DNA of 64,000 bases from Terebella lapidaria (Eukaryota; Annelida; Polychaeta; Terebellida; Terebellidae): contig OX424564.1 in assembly GCA_949152475.1 (NCBI GenBank), forward strand, positions 9,238,001 to 9,302,000, in the 5' to 3' direction. Every line of letters starts with the position of its first letter. The stretch's first letter is position 1. Shown in pieces: positions 24,901-38,200 of this stretch. The translations under genes and the position numbers were made by a program. Under the pieces are notes generated by a model that worked only from the letters and a program-made list of their open reading frames with translations, was not told the DNA's origin and ran no database searches.

Positions 24901-26266
24901 CCTTGACCATATTGATATCACACCAGTGAGACTTTATGTCTGACATGTTTGAATGTCTCTGAAACAGTATACATGTGTATAGTGGAAACGTAACATTTCA
25001 GATATCAAAACATGACTTACCAAGGCCCTCATAATATTCACATTCCAATGCTGATAGTACGAATGTACACGAACAAGAGTATCAAGAAACATGAGAAATG
25101 AAATTATCTTTCACATTTTGTAACTTCAAATACTAACCAACAATCTTTGTTACTGGTATTGCTGTGTTCTTGGTTTCCTATCATGCCTAGATGAGAAACA
25201 TGAGGAAATCCAAACAACGAATACTGAACAAACATCTCTGTTTGTCTGCGAAAATATCCTTTATACAACCAAAGTGAATAAACGCCGGTCTATATTCATG
25301 TTTGTATACAGGAATGCCAGAGTAAACAACAACACAACAACAAAAGTCACTTTGATAACTCCTCCAACATTACATGTATACCATTCAAACACAAAGTCCA
25401 TTTATTTTATTCAAGGAAAAGGTTTAGTTTTTGAAACAATCTTTTTTGTATGATGTTTTTTAAATCACTTCAGACAGATTTTATAAGTTGAATGACATAT
25501 TCCGACTTTTGAATCACCATTCAAATGATTTCTTTCAGGAAGTTTACCATGCTTACCAGTACTGAACATAATATTCTAGTACTTAGCAACAGACAACATC
25601 CGTAAATATGTTATTTCAGTCTCTACTCATACTGACTTTGCACTGACAGTTGGACTTTACATTCCTTTTGATTTTTTCTGCTACAGGTAGATTGCTTCTT
25701 TTTATGTGTGTACAGCAATACTATTGTGACTTACAATTATACTTGACCATACACATGATACATATATGTAATATGCTACCACTGAATTATATTCTCAGTT
25801 CATTATATAACCGATCGCTGTGCATCAGTCACCCTCATCCACAACACTGCACGATCTCCACAAACTCAGGCTTTGTTCCTGGACTTCTGCACCACTTACC
25901 AATCTCACTATCTATAATCCGACCACCAATTAGAGTGCATCCATGGTGAGGTGATAGTCTGATCACTGACCCGGTGATCACCTTCACCTGAGAGTGCTAT
26001 CTTTAGCTATCTTTGTACCTTGTGTACTGTACCCACGGTCAGTCTTCTCAGTGAGAACTTTGATGGTTAAGTCTTACTACTTGATGCCATTCACTGCATT
26101 ATACAACTTTGATGCTGGTCATGGCATTATATTGCAATGTGTATGTACCTGTATTTGCATCTAAATAAGCATACATGTTTATATCGGTGCTGTATATATA
26201 AATATATATATATATGTATTATACACATTGACCTTATTAACATGATTGTTGTTTTCAACATTACAG
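18918..26266. other. Long non-genic stretch rich in TACATGTA
   Basis: About 7.3 kb with no exon chain I can support. It presumably holds the upstream region and a long first intron of EEPD1. Features seen: many copies of the palindrome TACATGTA; a C-rich run at about 19340-19400 with G-quadruplex/i-motif potential; a TA microsatellite at about 26190-26215 near the EEPD1 acceptor. The short ORFs here look random. Confidence 0.4.
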
Positions 26267-26457
26267 GTAGTTGTTGGTGATCGAGGCCTGACGGAGCATT
26301 GACCAACGACTGCTGCCAAACACACATCACTACACAAGTGTCGTCTTTTCGTGGAGTTTCGCGAGGAAAGGAGACATGAGCAAGATGTGATCACAGCGGA
26401 GACAACCTCCAGTCGTTTAGTATCCTACCCCTGCCTGCCCCCCGAAAGCCTGCCGGG

Positions 26458-29400
26458 ATGGGGGGCTCAGGTAGTGTGCCGTTGCCACGGTACAGTTGCT
26501 GTATCCGGCAACAGAACCCCAACCGCTGCAAGGAGAACCACAGCAGCACGCCTAAGATCAAAGGACACAAGCGCAACCTCAGCGCCGCGTTCAACATGGC
26601 CGAGATCGCGCAGGACTTCAATGTCGATCAGATCGACATCAATCGGGCCTCGGAGGAGGAGCTGATGACCCTTCCCGGGATCAACCGACACACCGCTAGA
26701 AACATCGTGGACTACCGCCGACAGATCGGAGGCTTCAAGAAAGTCGAGGACCTTGCCTTGGTGTCAGGAGTCGGAGCCACCAAACTGACAAACATCCGAC
26801 TGGAGATTTGTGTCGGTCGCAAGAAGTCCAGTCAGAGTAGTTCTCCGAATAGCAGCAAAGTGGACCTCTCCATGCAAGACGATGTCAGTCGCGCGTCCAG
26901 CAAGAGTCAAATCCGACAGAACGGCAGCTACAACAGAATCAACATCAACACAGGTAACGTCTTCCACCTGATGAAAGTCAAGGGATTGACACAGATCCTT
27001 GCGGAGAACATCGTCGCCTACCGCGACAAGAAAGGTCCTTTCCAGAACCTGGACGATCTAGTCAAAGTCAAAGGAATAAAGCCAGCAATGCTGAGCGCCT
27101 TGCGTCCATACTTGTCACTGTACGAGTTGAACCCTTCACGTGTGGACGGTGTTCACCAGAACGGTAGCGTTCATGGAGCTAATCCTAGTCAATATGGTAG
27201 TGGTTACCATAACAACAGACAGTACGGGCATGCGCGTTCACACTCCCAGGTGCCTATGAGTAGTACAACCACTGCCCCGTCACGCTCGGCGAAGGCTGTC
27301 AGTATGTTTGGCTCACAGGAGGACTTGATATCTTTGTACGGGCCGCTGGCAAGGAAGTCCTTCCGTAGTGTGCGGCGACCCGTACTCTTTCGTAAAAACA
27401 ATCGTCCTATTTTAAGAATTGCCTCGTGGAATATCCAGGACTGTGGACTGGACAAAGTCGACAACCCCGGTGTCAAGGAAGTCGTTGCCATGACAGTGCT
27501 AGAGAATGGGTAAGTCACTGTCATCATCATATGTGTTTTAACTAACTTCATGTACTGGTGCATAAAAGTAATACTAGCTATTTCACCTATGAACATGTTT
27601 GATGTGCTGATATAATGTGTGATAGGTACTAGGTAAATCTATCCTCATGATGAAATTTTATGTGTATTTCTTACAGTTTGAGTATTGTGGGTGTTCAGGA
27701 CCTTAGACATCCAGATGCTCTCAGCAAGGTAAGCGTGGGATGTCACGGTCGCCATGGTTACATGTGTCGCAGTTATCGATCATAATTGTTTCAGATTGAA
27801 GTTATTTCGCAATGTACGTCATCTGAGCATGATCAATATGCATAGTATATAGTTTTTAGCGAATGGGATTCTAATTTAACATGATAAATACTGATGAAAT
27901 TGAAGACAAATCAGTAATGACCACATACATTGACATAACATTTTCCGAACAGCTGTGTGAAGAATTGAATCACCCAACCGTCCCTAACGTCAAGAAATGG
28001 TCACAGCATTCGGGGAACTGGCAATCTGTCACATCCAAATCTGTTGGGGGAGCTTCTCAGGTATGTTGTCATGGAAATAGTGCTGTGCATTTGACAGTGT
28101 GTCTGCTGATATTCTTGAAATGCTGAGTCAAACACTGATGCACAAAAAAATGCATCTTGTATTCGGCATAATTAAGGCATTTCGGCAGAAATGCCTTTAT
28201 GGTTTTAGCAGAATTTTTTTTTTTTTTTTTTTTTTTCTTTTTTTTCTTCTTCCGCCACTTTTGGTTTCCGGACGATAACTTTAGATTGCCTTGACGGATC
28301 CTTGTCAAATTTTCACCGCAAGTCAGAAATGATATGAGGAAGAACCCTATTCTTTTTGAGCCGGATCGGAGGTCCGTGAGGTCCGTGAGGATGAAATCAA
28401 GGCTAATTTTAAGACTTGGTTTCCGGACGATAACTGGAAAAATATTTATGCAATAGTTGCAGAACTCTGCATGGAGGTTCATATGCCACCAGGGAAGAAC
28501 CCTATTGATTTTGGGATCGATCCGTCAAACGACCTTTGACCTAGAGGTCAAAATAATTTTTTGCTGATTCATCCTTGAGGCTTCCTGCATATCTCGGAAA
28601 CCGTGCGTCGTAGAGCGAAACGGACGTTATTTTCGGACTCGTCGCCCTAGACAAACATCTCTAGGGTGTACTTTTTTTTTTGATCCGGCTCCGAGGTCCG
28701 TGAGGTCCGTGAGGATGAAATCGAGGAACTTGGTTTCCGGACGATAACTCAAAAAATATTCAGGCAATAGTTGCAGAATTTTGCACGGAGGTTTATATAT
28801 CACCAGGGAAGAACCCTATTGATTTTGGGATCGATACCTCAAACGACCTTTGACCTAGAGGTCGAAATAATTTTTTGCTGAGTCATCCTTGATTCATCCT
28901 GCATATCTCGGAAACGGTGCGTCGTAGAGCGAAACGGACGTTATTTTCGGACTCGTCGCCCTAGACAAACATGTCTAAGGGGTATTATGGATGAACTTTG
29001 ACCTTGACCCGAAATTTTTTTGCCGAGTCGGCATTTTTCGTTTTCGTCGATATCTCGGAAACGGTGCGTCGTAGAGCGAAACGGACGTTATTTTCGGACT
29101 CGTCGCACTAGACAAACATGTCTAAAGGGTATTATGGATGAACTTTGACCTTGACCCGAAATTTTTTGCCGAGTCGGCATTTTTCGTTTTCGTCGATATC
29201 TCGGAAACGGTGCGTCGTAGAGCGAAACGGACGTTATTTTCGGACTCGTCGCACTAGACAAACATGTCTAAGGGGTATTATGGATGAACTTTGACCTTGA
29301 CCCGAAATTTTTTTGCCGAGTCGGCATTTTTCGTTTTCGTCGATATCTCGGAAACGGTGCGTCGTAGAGCGAAACGGACGTTATTTTCGGACTCGTCGCA

Positions 29401-32400
29401 CTAGACAAACATGTGTAAGGGGAATTATGGATGAACTTTGACCTTGACCCGAAATTTTTTTGCCGAGTCGGCATTTTTCGTTTTCGTCGGTATCTCGGAA
29501 ACGGTGCGTCGTAGAGCGAAACGGACGTTATTTTCGGACTCGTCGCACTAGACAAACATGTCTAAGGGGTATTATTGATGAACTTTGACCTTGACCCGAA
29601 ATTTTTTTGCGGAGTCGGCATTTTTCGTTTTCGTCGTTATCTCGGAAACGGTGCGTCGTAGAGCGAAACGGACGTTATTTTCGGACTCGTCGCACTAGAC
29701 AAACATGTCTAAAGGGTATTATGGATGAACTTTGACCTTGACCCGAAATTTTTTTGCCGAGTCCGCATTTTTCGTTTTCGTCGATATCTCAGAAACGGTG
29801 CGTCGTAGAGCGAAACGGACGTTATTTTCGGACTCGTCGCACTAGACAAACATGTCTAAGGGGTATTATTGATGAACTTTGACCTTGACCCGAAATTTTT
29901 TTGCCGAGTCGGCATTTTTCGTTTTCGTCGATATCTCGGAAACGGTGCGTCGTAGAGCGAAACGGACGTTATTTTCGGACTCGTCGCACTAGGCAAACAT
30001 GTCTGAGGGGTATTATTGATGAACTTTGACCTTGACCCGAAATTTTTTTGCCGAGTCGGCATTTTTCGTTTTCGTCGTTATCTCGGAAACGGTGCGTCGT
30101 AGAGCGAAACGGACGTTATTTTCGGACTCGTCGCACTAGACAAACATGTCTAAGGGGTATTATTGATGAACTTTGACCTTGACCCGAAATTTTTTTGCCG
30201 AGTCGGCATTTTTCGTTTTCGTCGTTATCTCGGAAACGGTGCGTCGTAGAGCGAAACGGACGTTACTTTCGGACTCGTCGCCCTAGACAAACATGTCTAA
30301 GGGGTATTATGGATTAACTTTGACCTTGACCCGAAATTTTTTTGCCGAGTCGGCAATTTTTGTTTTCGTCGATATCTCGGAAACGGTGCGTCGTAGAGCG
30401 AAACGGATGGTATTTTCGGACTCGTCGCCCTAGACAAACATGTCTAGCGGGTATTATGGATGAACTTTGACCTTGACCCGAAATTTGTCGACATTTTTCA
30501 TTTTCGTCGATATCTAGTATTATAAATTATTCATCACACCGAAATGCCTCCAAGGCATCTTTAGGCCTTGACGTCTAGTATTGATATTTATTCACTTGTA
30601 ACTTGCTTACCATAATTCCATCACAAATTGGTGATGTAGCAGCCTGAAAACTGTCTGAATTTGTAATCAAACATATGTGCTTGGCATTGTACAGGGTTAC
30701 GTGGGATTCCTATATGACGCGAGTCGCGGGATCGAGTGCCAGAGCATTGAGGTGCTTGAGTCATCGGAGAACCGCGGCAAAGTCCTGGACCGGCGACCTT
30801 GCAAAGTGGTGTTCAAGGTCATGGACTGGGAGCTGGCAGTGGTGAGCATCGACTGGGAGCCACATCAACCCGACACCGTGCTTGATGATGTACTGGAGGC
30901 AGTCGATGAACAGACGCAAGGTGAGTGCGTATGTGGGAGTACATGTAGTTTGTAGACATGCTGTTGTATTGGCATTTGGCATAATGGGAACTAAACAGCG
31001 GGGATTTTGTGGAACATTGTTGTCACCAAGACAGTAATGACTGATAAAAGTTTATCCTCTCTTCTGCCTGATAATTTATTTGCTAAGAAAACATTTCTGG
31101 ATTAAAAGTGAAAGCAATCTTGTCACTTCAATTTCAGACAATGAAGATGTAATTATACTGGGCAGCTTTGATTTGGAACCCTCTGCAAAAGGTGAAAGTC
31201 GCCAGCATAAAAATGTAGAACATGATTAAAATGCAACTTCAAGTTAATACCTACATGTAATTAAGGCATTTCGGCAGAAATGCCTTTATGGTTTTAGCAG
31301 AATTTTATGAGGAAGAACCCTATTCTTTTTGAGCCGGATCGGAGGTCCGTGAGGTCCGTGAGGATGAAATCAAGGCTAATTTTAAGACTTGGTTTCCGGA
31401 CGATAACTGGAAAAATATTTATGCAATAGTTGCAGAACTCTGCATGGAGGTTCATATGCCACCAGGGAAGAACCCTATTGATTTTGGGATCGATCCGTCA
31501 AACGACCTTTGACCTAGAGGTCAAAATAATTTTTTGCTGATTCATCCTTGAGGCTTCCTGCATATCTCGGAAACCGTGCGTCGTAGAGCGAAACGGACGT
31601 TATTTTCGGACTCGTCGCCCTAGACAAACATCTCTAGGGTGTACTTTTTTTTTGATCCGGCTCCGAGGTCCGTGAGGTCCGTGAGGATGAAATCGAGGAA
31701 CTTGGTTTCCGGACGATAACTCAAAAAATATTCAGGCAATAGTTGCAGAATTTTGCACGGAGGTTTATATATCACCAGGGAAGAACCCTATTGATTTTGG
31801 GATCGATACCTCAAACGACCTTTGACCTAGAGGTCGAAATAATTTTTTGCTGAGTCATCCTTGATTCATCCTGCATATCTCGGAAACGGTGCGTCGTAGA
31901 GCGAAACGGACGTTATTTTCGGACTCGTCGCACTAGACAAACATGTCTAAGGGGTATTATGGATGAACTTTGACCTTGACCCGAAATTTTTTTGCCGAGT
32001 CGGCATTTTTCCTTTTCGTCGTTATCTCGGAAACGGTGCGTCGTAGAGCGAAACGGACGTTATTTTCGGACTCGTCGCACTAGACAAACATGCCTAAGGG
32101 GTATTATGGATGAACTTTGACCTTGACCCGAAATTTTTTTGCCGAGTCGGCATTTTTCGTTTTCGTCGATATCTCGGAAACGGTGCGTCGTAGAGCGAAA
32201 CGGACGTTATTTTCGGACTCGTCGCACTAGACAAACATGCCTAAGGGGTATTATGGATGAACTTTGACCTTGACTCGAAATTTTTTTGCCGAGTCGGCAT
32301 TTTTCGTTTTCGTCGATATCTCGGAAACGGTGCGTCGTAGAGCGAAACGGACGTTATTTTCGGACTCGTCGCACTAGACAAACATGTCTAAGGGGTATTA

Positions 32401-33322
32401 TGGATGAACTTTGACCTTGACTCGAAATTTTTTTGCCGAGTCGGCATTTTTCGTTTTCGTCGATATCTCGGAAACGGTGCGTCGTAGAGCGAAACGGACG
32501 TTATTTTCGGACTCGTCGCACTAGACAAACATGTCTAAGGGGTATTATGGATGAACTTTGACCTTGACCCGAAATTTTTTTGCCGAGTCGGCATTTTTCG
32601 TTTTCGTCGATATCTCGGAAACGGTGCGTCGTAGAGCGAAACGGACGTTACTTTCGGACTCGTCGCCCTGTTTAACTCGTGCAGTGTTTATCTTGCATGT
32701 AATAAGTTTCCTTTTTCGCATGCCTTCTAGAGTTTGATGTAATCCGACACAAGGGCTACGAGAGTGTCCTTGTCAACGACAAATACACAAATATTTCCTC
32801 ACGTAACCGTGAGGGAACAAGATGTACCTGCAACATCTGGATCAGTCGAAACACCTCCCGGCTCTATACAGGTTTGTATTTTGTATACATTCAGTACCCC
32901 ATTATAAGTGTTATGAAAATATTGGTAATCATCTTCTGATAATGTGACATGGAATAAACTAGTACTTCGTCCATTCAAGTTTTGTATGGATAGATTTAGC
33001 TTCTGCATCAGACTCGGTACCATTTTGTTCGTTGTTGAGATATACGCCATTTGAAGCAGGCACAGGTGATGTCACGGATTGACACTTTCTCTCCCACACA
33101 GAGCAACATGGTGTCGTCCGGGACGGCCTGACAAGCCCTTGGATACCTGAAGGGTGGGGGTGGGGCGGGGTCGTCAGCTCACACTGCCCCCTGTGGGCCG
33201 AGTTCTACATCGACATCCCAGTCGTCCCACAGCCAGTGGTGCCACCTGTCACCATGACAACTGCCGACACAGAGGATGAGGAGGAGGATTTTGTTGATGC
33301 TTCTGATAGAGTTCTGTTGTGA
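26458..33322 (+). CDS. EEPD1: EEPD1: HhH + endonuclease/exonuclease/phosphatase-domain protein, 7 exons, 617 aa
   Basis: Exons: 26458-27509, 27677-27728, 27953-28060, 30695-30920, 31138-31191, 32731-32871, 33102-33322; total 1854 nt with consistent phases. An acceptor at 26265-26266 marks an upstream untranslated exon. The protein starts MGGSGS, a plausible N-myristoylation signal, as in vertebrate EEPD1. Two helix-hairpin-helix DNA-binding domains follow (about residues 58-112 and 158-220, including LMTLPGI and VEDLALVSGVGATKL). The EEP fold runs from LRIASWNIQD (about 318) to SSHCPLWAEF (about 585). In vertebrates EEPD1 is linked to stalled replication forks and to cholesterol efflux. Here the usual catalytic signatures look altered: QD instead of QE, GSF instead of GDF, SSH instead of S(D/E)H. 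The C-terminus adds an acidic DTEDEEEDF tail. Introns 3 and 5 each contain a Helentron-like element. Confidence 0.93.
28174..30579 (+). mobile_element. Helentron-like element in EEPD1 intron 3
   Basis: Complete copy: 5' AAGGCATTTCGG hairpin preceded by ATT, a long T-run, a GGTTTCCGGACGATAACT leader, about ten units of roughly 147 bp, and the 3' end CCGAAATGCCTCCAAGGCAT..GTCTAGT. The units are highly uniform and of the same subfamily as 5980-7938, which indicates recent spread or array homogenisation. Confidence 0.7.
31263..32669 (+). mobile_element. Helentron-like element in EEPD1 intron 5, 3'-truncated
   Basis: Same 5' hairpin and leader as the intron 3 copy, almost identical in sequence, but with an internal deletion right after GCAGAATTTT that removes the T-run. 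About five 147-bp units follow. It stops inside a unit at about 32669 (CGTCGCCCT), 60 bp before EEPD1 exon 6, with no 3' sub-terminal repeat or CTAGT end. Confidence 0.7.
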
Positions 33323-34874
33323 GGGTTTGATTGTTGTTTCGGTTTTTAGTCACTTTAGAAAAGCTTCTTTATCATCAGATTTTAGAGAAGGTGCATGACA
33401 CATGCAACTGTTTCTGTACAAATGGTCGAGCCCATTGTTCTTTCAAAAATATGTCCCACTGTTGTTGTGAAAAGATGTACACATGCCAATTATTTATGAC
33501 ATTTTTGCAGCTGTGAATGAAATATCAATGTTGCTAACATCGACAGCTTGTGAATTTTAATTTCAAGGAGGAATTTGTTGGAAACTATGTGTTGCAATTA
33601 TGCCAAATACTCATTTCAGCAAAGCAATGTATTGCAATATTATTGCTGAATTTGTGTTCGCAGTATTAGAAAATAACTATTGGTTGCGAAAAATCTCTGA
33701 TGAAATTGTCAAGTAATAATTGTTGTTAATGTTAAGTTACCTTGACCTGTCAATGAGCATTCAATCTTCTTGATGTGTTGAATGCATTGCAGCATTTAGT
33801 GATAAAGATATTGAAGCAGCATCCACATACTTGTATCGACACAAACACAGCTAATGGCAAACACTTCAGTAGACCATAGATGCCTTGCTAAATGTTAGCC
33901 AAAATGTTTAAATTGTATTTTGTACACACACTGGAAAGGAATGTATTCACAGTCACAGCAAAATTTGTTAGAGTAGTTTGTATAACCACCTACCCTCATA
34001 AATGTTGTGTTGTGTTGTGTTGTTATGGTTACCTACAAAACACAAGGACGGTTGTCTGTTCAGCGTTCTGTATCACAATCAGTCTATATACGTGTATTGC
34101 TGTCCGTGTATGCAGTATTCTATCCCTAAACAAGCTGATTACATCATACATGACGATGTAACTGAGTTTACCATGTAGAGAGAGAACCATATAAACATAG
34201 CACAGTTTTGATGATGTACAATAATAATATTGGAAATCTACATCCTCCCGGATCATTCTGCTGATAAGCTTGGTTTCATATATGTATTTTCTCAGCTGCG
34301 TTAAAGAACTTTACTGTAATCAGGCTGCTTATCATGCTTACAGATCTCATACACATTATGCTCTACAAATGCCAGGAAATCAAATTCAAAGCACATGTCT
34401 TGATATGATCATGACTGGTTTAACTTCAAATAGTGTACATGTAGTCTTGATTTTTAGGTTTAGTCATTGTGAAAACGACGATTTAGTCATTGTGACTTTT
34501 GGCAATTGCATTTTTTCCCCATGGCTTTATCTTGTTGCCTGCATTTATCATGTTTATTTGGGATTTTAACAAACTTGCAGAATTTTGTTGTTCTGTTTTT
34601 TTGTATCGGTCGAGTAGGTTTCATTTGAATTGTTATACTCCATGTTATCACAAGATGCAAACAATGCAACAATCAACTAACGTGTCCACTTTTTGCTAGT
34701 TTGTAATATTTTAAATCCTGGATCAAGCATGTTATATTCCAATTGTTTTGAGCATTATTCTGGTAGCATTTTCTACCTAAATACGTAGCATTTGGGCCAG
34801 TAGAGCGTAGTCATTAATTGGTGATAACTGATGTAACCAATCACTGTTATTTACTTGTATATTTGGTGACCTGA

Positions 34875-34880
34875 TTTATT
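34875..34880 (-). terminator. Candidate poly(A) signal of RECQL4
   Basis: TTTATT on the plus strand, AATAAA on the minus strand, about 350 bases past the RECQL4 stop at 35231-35233. Inferred from position only. Confidence 0.35.
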
Positions 34881-34921
34881 TCACTACCATATTTACCGTA
34901 CTTGCATGTCTATAAATGCCA

Positions 34922-34927
34922 AATAAA
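34922..34927 (+). terminator. Candidate poly(A) signal of EEPD1
   Basis: AATAAA about 1.6 kb past the EEPD1 stop. If both this and the minus-strand signal at 34875-34880 are used, the two transcripts overlap by some tens of bases. Confidence 0.3.
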
Positions 34928-35230
34928 TCATATTGGAAACTGATCATATGTTATTTTTAGCTCACCGGCTGGATCATTCAGAGAATGACACGCATCCTTT
35001 TCAAAAATATTTATGCAATAAGTTGAATAAATACATAAAATATCAGTTTGTCAGTCAAATTTGGTACAACCATGATCAATTACAACCACAGTTGACACTT
35101 GCACAATGATTGAATTCTGTGATAAACAATAAAAACTTGAGAACGGACTAGATCACTGGAATCTCCCTGCACAAGCAGTTCTGTTTGGTTTGCAATGAGT
35201 CCACGAAAAAGAAGTAACAATGCTTTAGTT

Positions 35231-38200
35231 CTATCGGAAGTTGATGAGCTGTTGAGTTGCAATCTGTCGGACAACATTGAAGTCGACATCAAGATGACAG
35301 CGCCAGAAACGTCGCACGCGGCCCCAAACTTCCGAGGGAAAGCACGGACTGGGTATCCCGTGGAATATCCTGGCTATTGCTCGGCCAGTCAGCGTGTGCT
35401 CCGAGCCGTACAGATGAATAAACTGTCGCACGTCCGATATCACTTGCTGCTCATGGTCACATTCAACCTGTTGGAAGCAATGTCCAAAATTGTGCGAAAA
35501 GTTTACAACGCATATAAAAGACAGCTATCGAATTTAATGATGCAGGAATATGCAAATGTGAACAAACCAAAAGAGAGAGAAGGATAGCTGAGGAAATGTA
35601 TCATCCCAAGGAAACTCACCCTCTCAAGCACAGAGTTGTGATCTTGTGAGCCGTATTCTCTGGCAAATGACAACATGGTCACTTGTCCATTGCGAATCTC
35701 TGGCTGTTCATCGAAGTATTGTCTCAACGAGTCCTTCAGACTGCTGGATCGTTCCACATCCAGTCGATCTGCACACATCCAGACGTCCTTGTGGCTGACT
35801 TTCCGAAGTGTGTCCTGTAAACGCTTGAGTTGTCCCAGTTCAGTTCGTTCTTGAGTCTGTATACGCTCATTCAGGAAGTCCACGATTTCATCGATTTCTT
35901 CATCATTGAGGTCACCCGGAGACATCAGGTGAAAGGCGAGGTCTGTGAAGGTAACGATCACCCCTGACTTCCGGGAACTGCTGTCTGTAAATCAAGATAC
36001 ACAAAGATATTCATATTTTGGTGGATATCACAAAATACCATTGCTTTGCATTGTAGCAATGTACATTTAATGAGCATCGTTTTCATGCGAGCAATCTGTA
36101 CAGATAGTCTCTCTACACACAAGTGTTACAAAGATAACTGGGAACACTGAGCTGGAATCCACCGGATCATAACAGTCTTCCTCTCAATAACAGCTGGGAT
36201 TCCCAATAGAACAGTTTCATTTGTCAACTTATGCAAGCTGATCCTGCATACATCTGATAACGGGTCAGACCTGGCTGATCGAGGTTCCACTCCAGAAGTT
36301 TGAGGTTACGTTTGATCTGTCCGGACTCGCAGCCCATCGCGTCGCTGATCTCTATGATTGGGAACTCAATAGAATTGGAGTTACTGAACTCTGCTCCTCG
36401 CTTCTGTTGCTTGGCAACAGCTACCCCCACAGGTGGACACTGAATAGACGGTATTAAATGACTCATAAAAGTACACCTGGATCTGGATCATCTTGATCAA
36501 ATCACCACATTTTCATCATGTTCATGTAAACATGCTTGTGCAGAAATTTATCTGGAAAAATCACTAAGTGATTATCCCTTTCTGACCTTGCTAGCAATGT
36601 GTTGGAGTTGCCTCGGTCCCCCGTAGCACTGTATAGTACATGTTGCATAGACGGACTGGCGGTTGACAACCCACTGTTTCGAGTGTAGCTCCAGGTAGCA
36701 CAGCAGGGTCGAGATCCCCTCCTCCTTGATGTCCAGGTCCATCACTGTCCGGTCGACCGGAACCGCCCGCTCATGGCCAGGACACACACGGTCACCACGC
36801 CAACCACTCGGCGCAGGCTGGGGGAGGGTGAAGCATCATTCTATTTCGAGTATGCAAAGAACTGCAAATGTTTGTTTTACAGCTGCAGAAAACTTTTCCA
36901 CAAGGACATAAAGCATCTAGAGTGTTGTTTCAGAAGCAATAACTCACCTCTTGTGAATTTTCATACTTTTCTTCGCAGCGACAAGGTGGGAAGAACTTTC
37001 GAACAAGCTTCTTGATGACAAATCGGTCGATTGTGTTCGAATGGATGTGCCTCTTCAGCTCATTGGCATCGTTTCCCTGGAGTTCACATGGAAATGTTCA
37101 CCACAAAGACTACTGTTTGCTACCATTTCCATGACCATAGTAACCATCACAATCCCTACCATGTGATCCAAGAAGACATGGCAGTGTGAAGGTTTCCCGT
37201 CTCGTCCAGCCCTCCCCACTTCTTGCACGTAGCTCTCGAAACTTTTAGGCATGGTATAATGGATGATCCCACGGACATCAGACTTGTCCACACCCATGCC
37301 AAATGCAACCGTTGCCACCACGACACGCAGCCGACCTGACATAAACGCATTCTGGACACGTTTTCGCTGGGCCGCGCTGAGACCTGCATGATAACACTCG
37401 GCTGTCCAGGCAGATCGGTCTACCGGCTTCTGCTTGCCACGAGCTTTTCCTGTGTGAGATACGCATGATATTTATGGTTGCATTGCTGTTATCTTCAGTG
37501 ATATCTTTTACATTCATTATTTTCTCAATGTGAGCAAGAGGTTCATTGAACTTCAATACATTACCATTATAAATAAAACTCCCAGATAGTTAGATAGCAA
37601 TTTTTTTTTACAAGTAAGACTGACGTTATTGCTGTTCTACCTTTGCCTTTTTTGGGCGCCTCACTCTCCGCGTCTTTCTCCTTATCGTCAGTAGGTGGCG
37701 CCCTCACATTTTGCAGACTGGTGCGGATGAGGGTGGCTATTCTCGTCGTCTGCTCCCGGCGAGTACAGTAAATGATCACACTCCCACACCCTGAGAACCG
37801 GTCACCTTGCAGCAATGCCAGCAGCGACTGGTTGCAAAGTTGATGAGGTATGGATTGTTTAATGTTGGGTGACTTACTGGTTTGACCTAACGTCAACAAC
37901 TGGCATAAAATTCATTTTACACAGTTCACAAACAAAAGGCAAGAATTCCAAGCCGACAAAACCATTAATTGATGATCCAATCGATACTAGAGATAATCAG
38001 AGCTACTTTGACTAGCTTTTTCTGTTACCTGTATACATGTACAACACAAACACATGACACTAGGAATCAATAAATCAAATTTATTTCAGAATTTATTTCA
38101 CTGACCTCATCTTTGTTCTCATCCCTGGAGGCAGACAACAACAGGTTGCTAGGCACTGGGATATCACGGATTGTTGATGTTTTGTAATCGCTGATACCAA

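Larger units (their letters stand above)
33323..35230. other. Convergent 3' region between EEPD1 and RECQL4
   Basis: About 1.9 kb between two stop codons facing each other. AT-rich, no coding exon seen. It should hold both 3' UTRs. Confidence 0.5.

Noticed and set aside
35195..35587. Plus-strand 130-codon ORF
   Set aside because: It is antisense to the last RECQL4 exon and runs into an intron. The minus-strand exon is conserved and phase-consistent.
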